From Falsiroseomonas selenitidurans (GTDB lineage: Bacteria; Pseudomonadota; Alphaproteobacteria; Acetobacterales; Acetobacteraceae), in NCBI RefSeq assembly GCF_012103215.1, contig NZ_JAAVNE010000001.1, positions 62,001-126,000 of the forward strand: a stretch of 64,000 nt of DNA. The letters are read 5' to 3'. Positions 63,740-64,000 of this stretch are shown here, piece after piece (the stretch's first letter is position 1; the number at the start of each line of letters is the position of its first letter). The position numbers and the translations under genes were made by a program. The notes below the pieces were generated by a model that saw nothing but the letters and a program-made list of their open reading frames with translations, did not search any database and was not told the DNA's origin.

Positions 63740-64000
63740 ATGAACATGCCGATCGGCCTGCGCAGCGCGACCCAGCCCGGTGCCCTGCGCCTCGACAGCT
63801 CCGCCCAGAGCCTGTCCCTGCCCGCCCTCGCCACGCCCTACGCCGTGCTGGTGGTGGATGACGAGGTTGAGGTGCTGGAGGAGCTGGCCAGTTCGCTCGG
63901 CCGCCGCGGCCTGACCGTGCTGTCCGCCGGCTCCGCCGATGCGGCGCTGGCGGTGCTGCGGGGCCGGCCGGACATCGCCGCCCTGGTCAGCGACATCCGC
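63740..64000 (+). CDS. Response regulator receiver protein, 5' part only
   Basis: An open frame of 87 codons from ATG 63740 runs off the window. After about 33 unstructured residues (MNMPIGLRSATQPGALRLDS) a receiver domain begins: AVLVVDDEVEVLEELASSL near 35-53, with the acidic pair Asp40-Asp41 and the phospho-acceptor Asp85 in ALVSDIR at the very end. The output domain is unseen; it could be a phosphodiesterase (RpfG-like), a DNA-binding or a hybrid-kinase protein. Diverges from the regulator at 63495. Confidence 0.75.
   Translation, partial: MNMPIGLRSATQPGALRLDSSAQSLSLPALATPYAVLVVDDEVEVLEELASSLGRRGLTVLSAGSADAALAVLRGRPDIAALVSDIR

Overview
The window is very GC-rich throughout, densely coded, and almost entirely made of genes with confident homologues. 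The gene set points to an aerobic alphaproteobacterium of the Acetobacteraceae, most like Roseomonas and relatives: several orphan Bug-type solute-binding proteins, TamA/TamB, a leucyl (Bpt-type) aminoacyl-tRNA-protein transferase, an EnvZ/OmpR-like pair and many uptake systems. This is inference from gene content; no rRNA or tRNA gene is present to anchor it. I see no phage, insertion sequence, integrase, CRISPR array or plasmid function. No non-coding stretch reaches 300 bases; the longest is the 285 bp before the BCCT transporter.

Layout. 1-9,047: the start of a leftward gene, then penicillin acylase, RDD membrane protein, bpt, a DUF900-type hydrolase, panC, yraN, gamma-glutamyltransferase and a CreA-family protein. 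9,092-15,882 (all leftward): a complete peptide/nickel-type ABC importer (solute-binding protein, DppB, C, D, F) preceded by an AI-2E family exporter. 16,027-18,359: hydroxypyruvate isomerase, a nicotinamidase-like amidohydrolase and tartronate semialdehyde reductase in one tight operon. 18,616-24,537: an XRE regulator, a Pat-like acyl-CoA synthetase/acetyltransferase, an HSL-type esterase and an M20 amidohydrolase. 24,708-30,435: tamA-tamB. 30,449-34,885: a methyltransferase-glycosyltransferase fusion, an M28 peptidase and a Bug protein. 35,014-38,794: ABC-F ATPase, M24 peptidase, a 23-bp tandem palindromic repeat, and a glutathione transferase. 39,034-42,292: a putative leader peptide, a BCCT transporter and an MFS transporter.

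42,313-52,433 looks like a catabolic island. Leftward genes encode an NTF2-like protein, a short ORF, a full branched-chain-amino-acid-type ABC importer (livG, F, K, H, M), a GAF protein overlapping livM, an M29/NicX-like metalloprotein and a Bug protein. A second Bug protein and a nitroreductase diverge from it. This is the best candidate here for an undescribed pathway, but its substrate cannot be read from the sequence. 52,511-55,240 holds a class III aminotransferase and a DHCW-type cupin facing a LysR regulator. 55,263-59,032 holds glpD downstream of an EnvZ/OmpR-like pair. 59,184-62,477 is a trehalose synthase-maltokinase fusion. The right end has two divergent response-regulator genes, the second cut by the window edge.

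Convergent gene pairs are often separated by GC-rich hairpins without T-tracts. Start codons were chosen from Shine-Dalgarno spacing, signal peptides and overlaps, and differ from the longest open frame for many genes.
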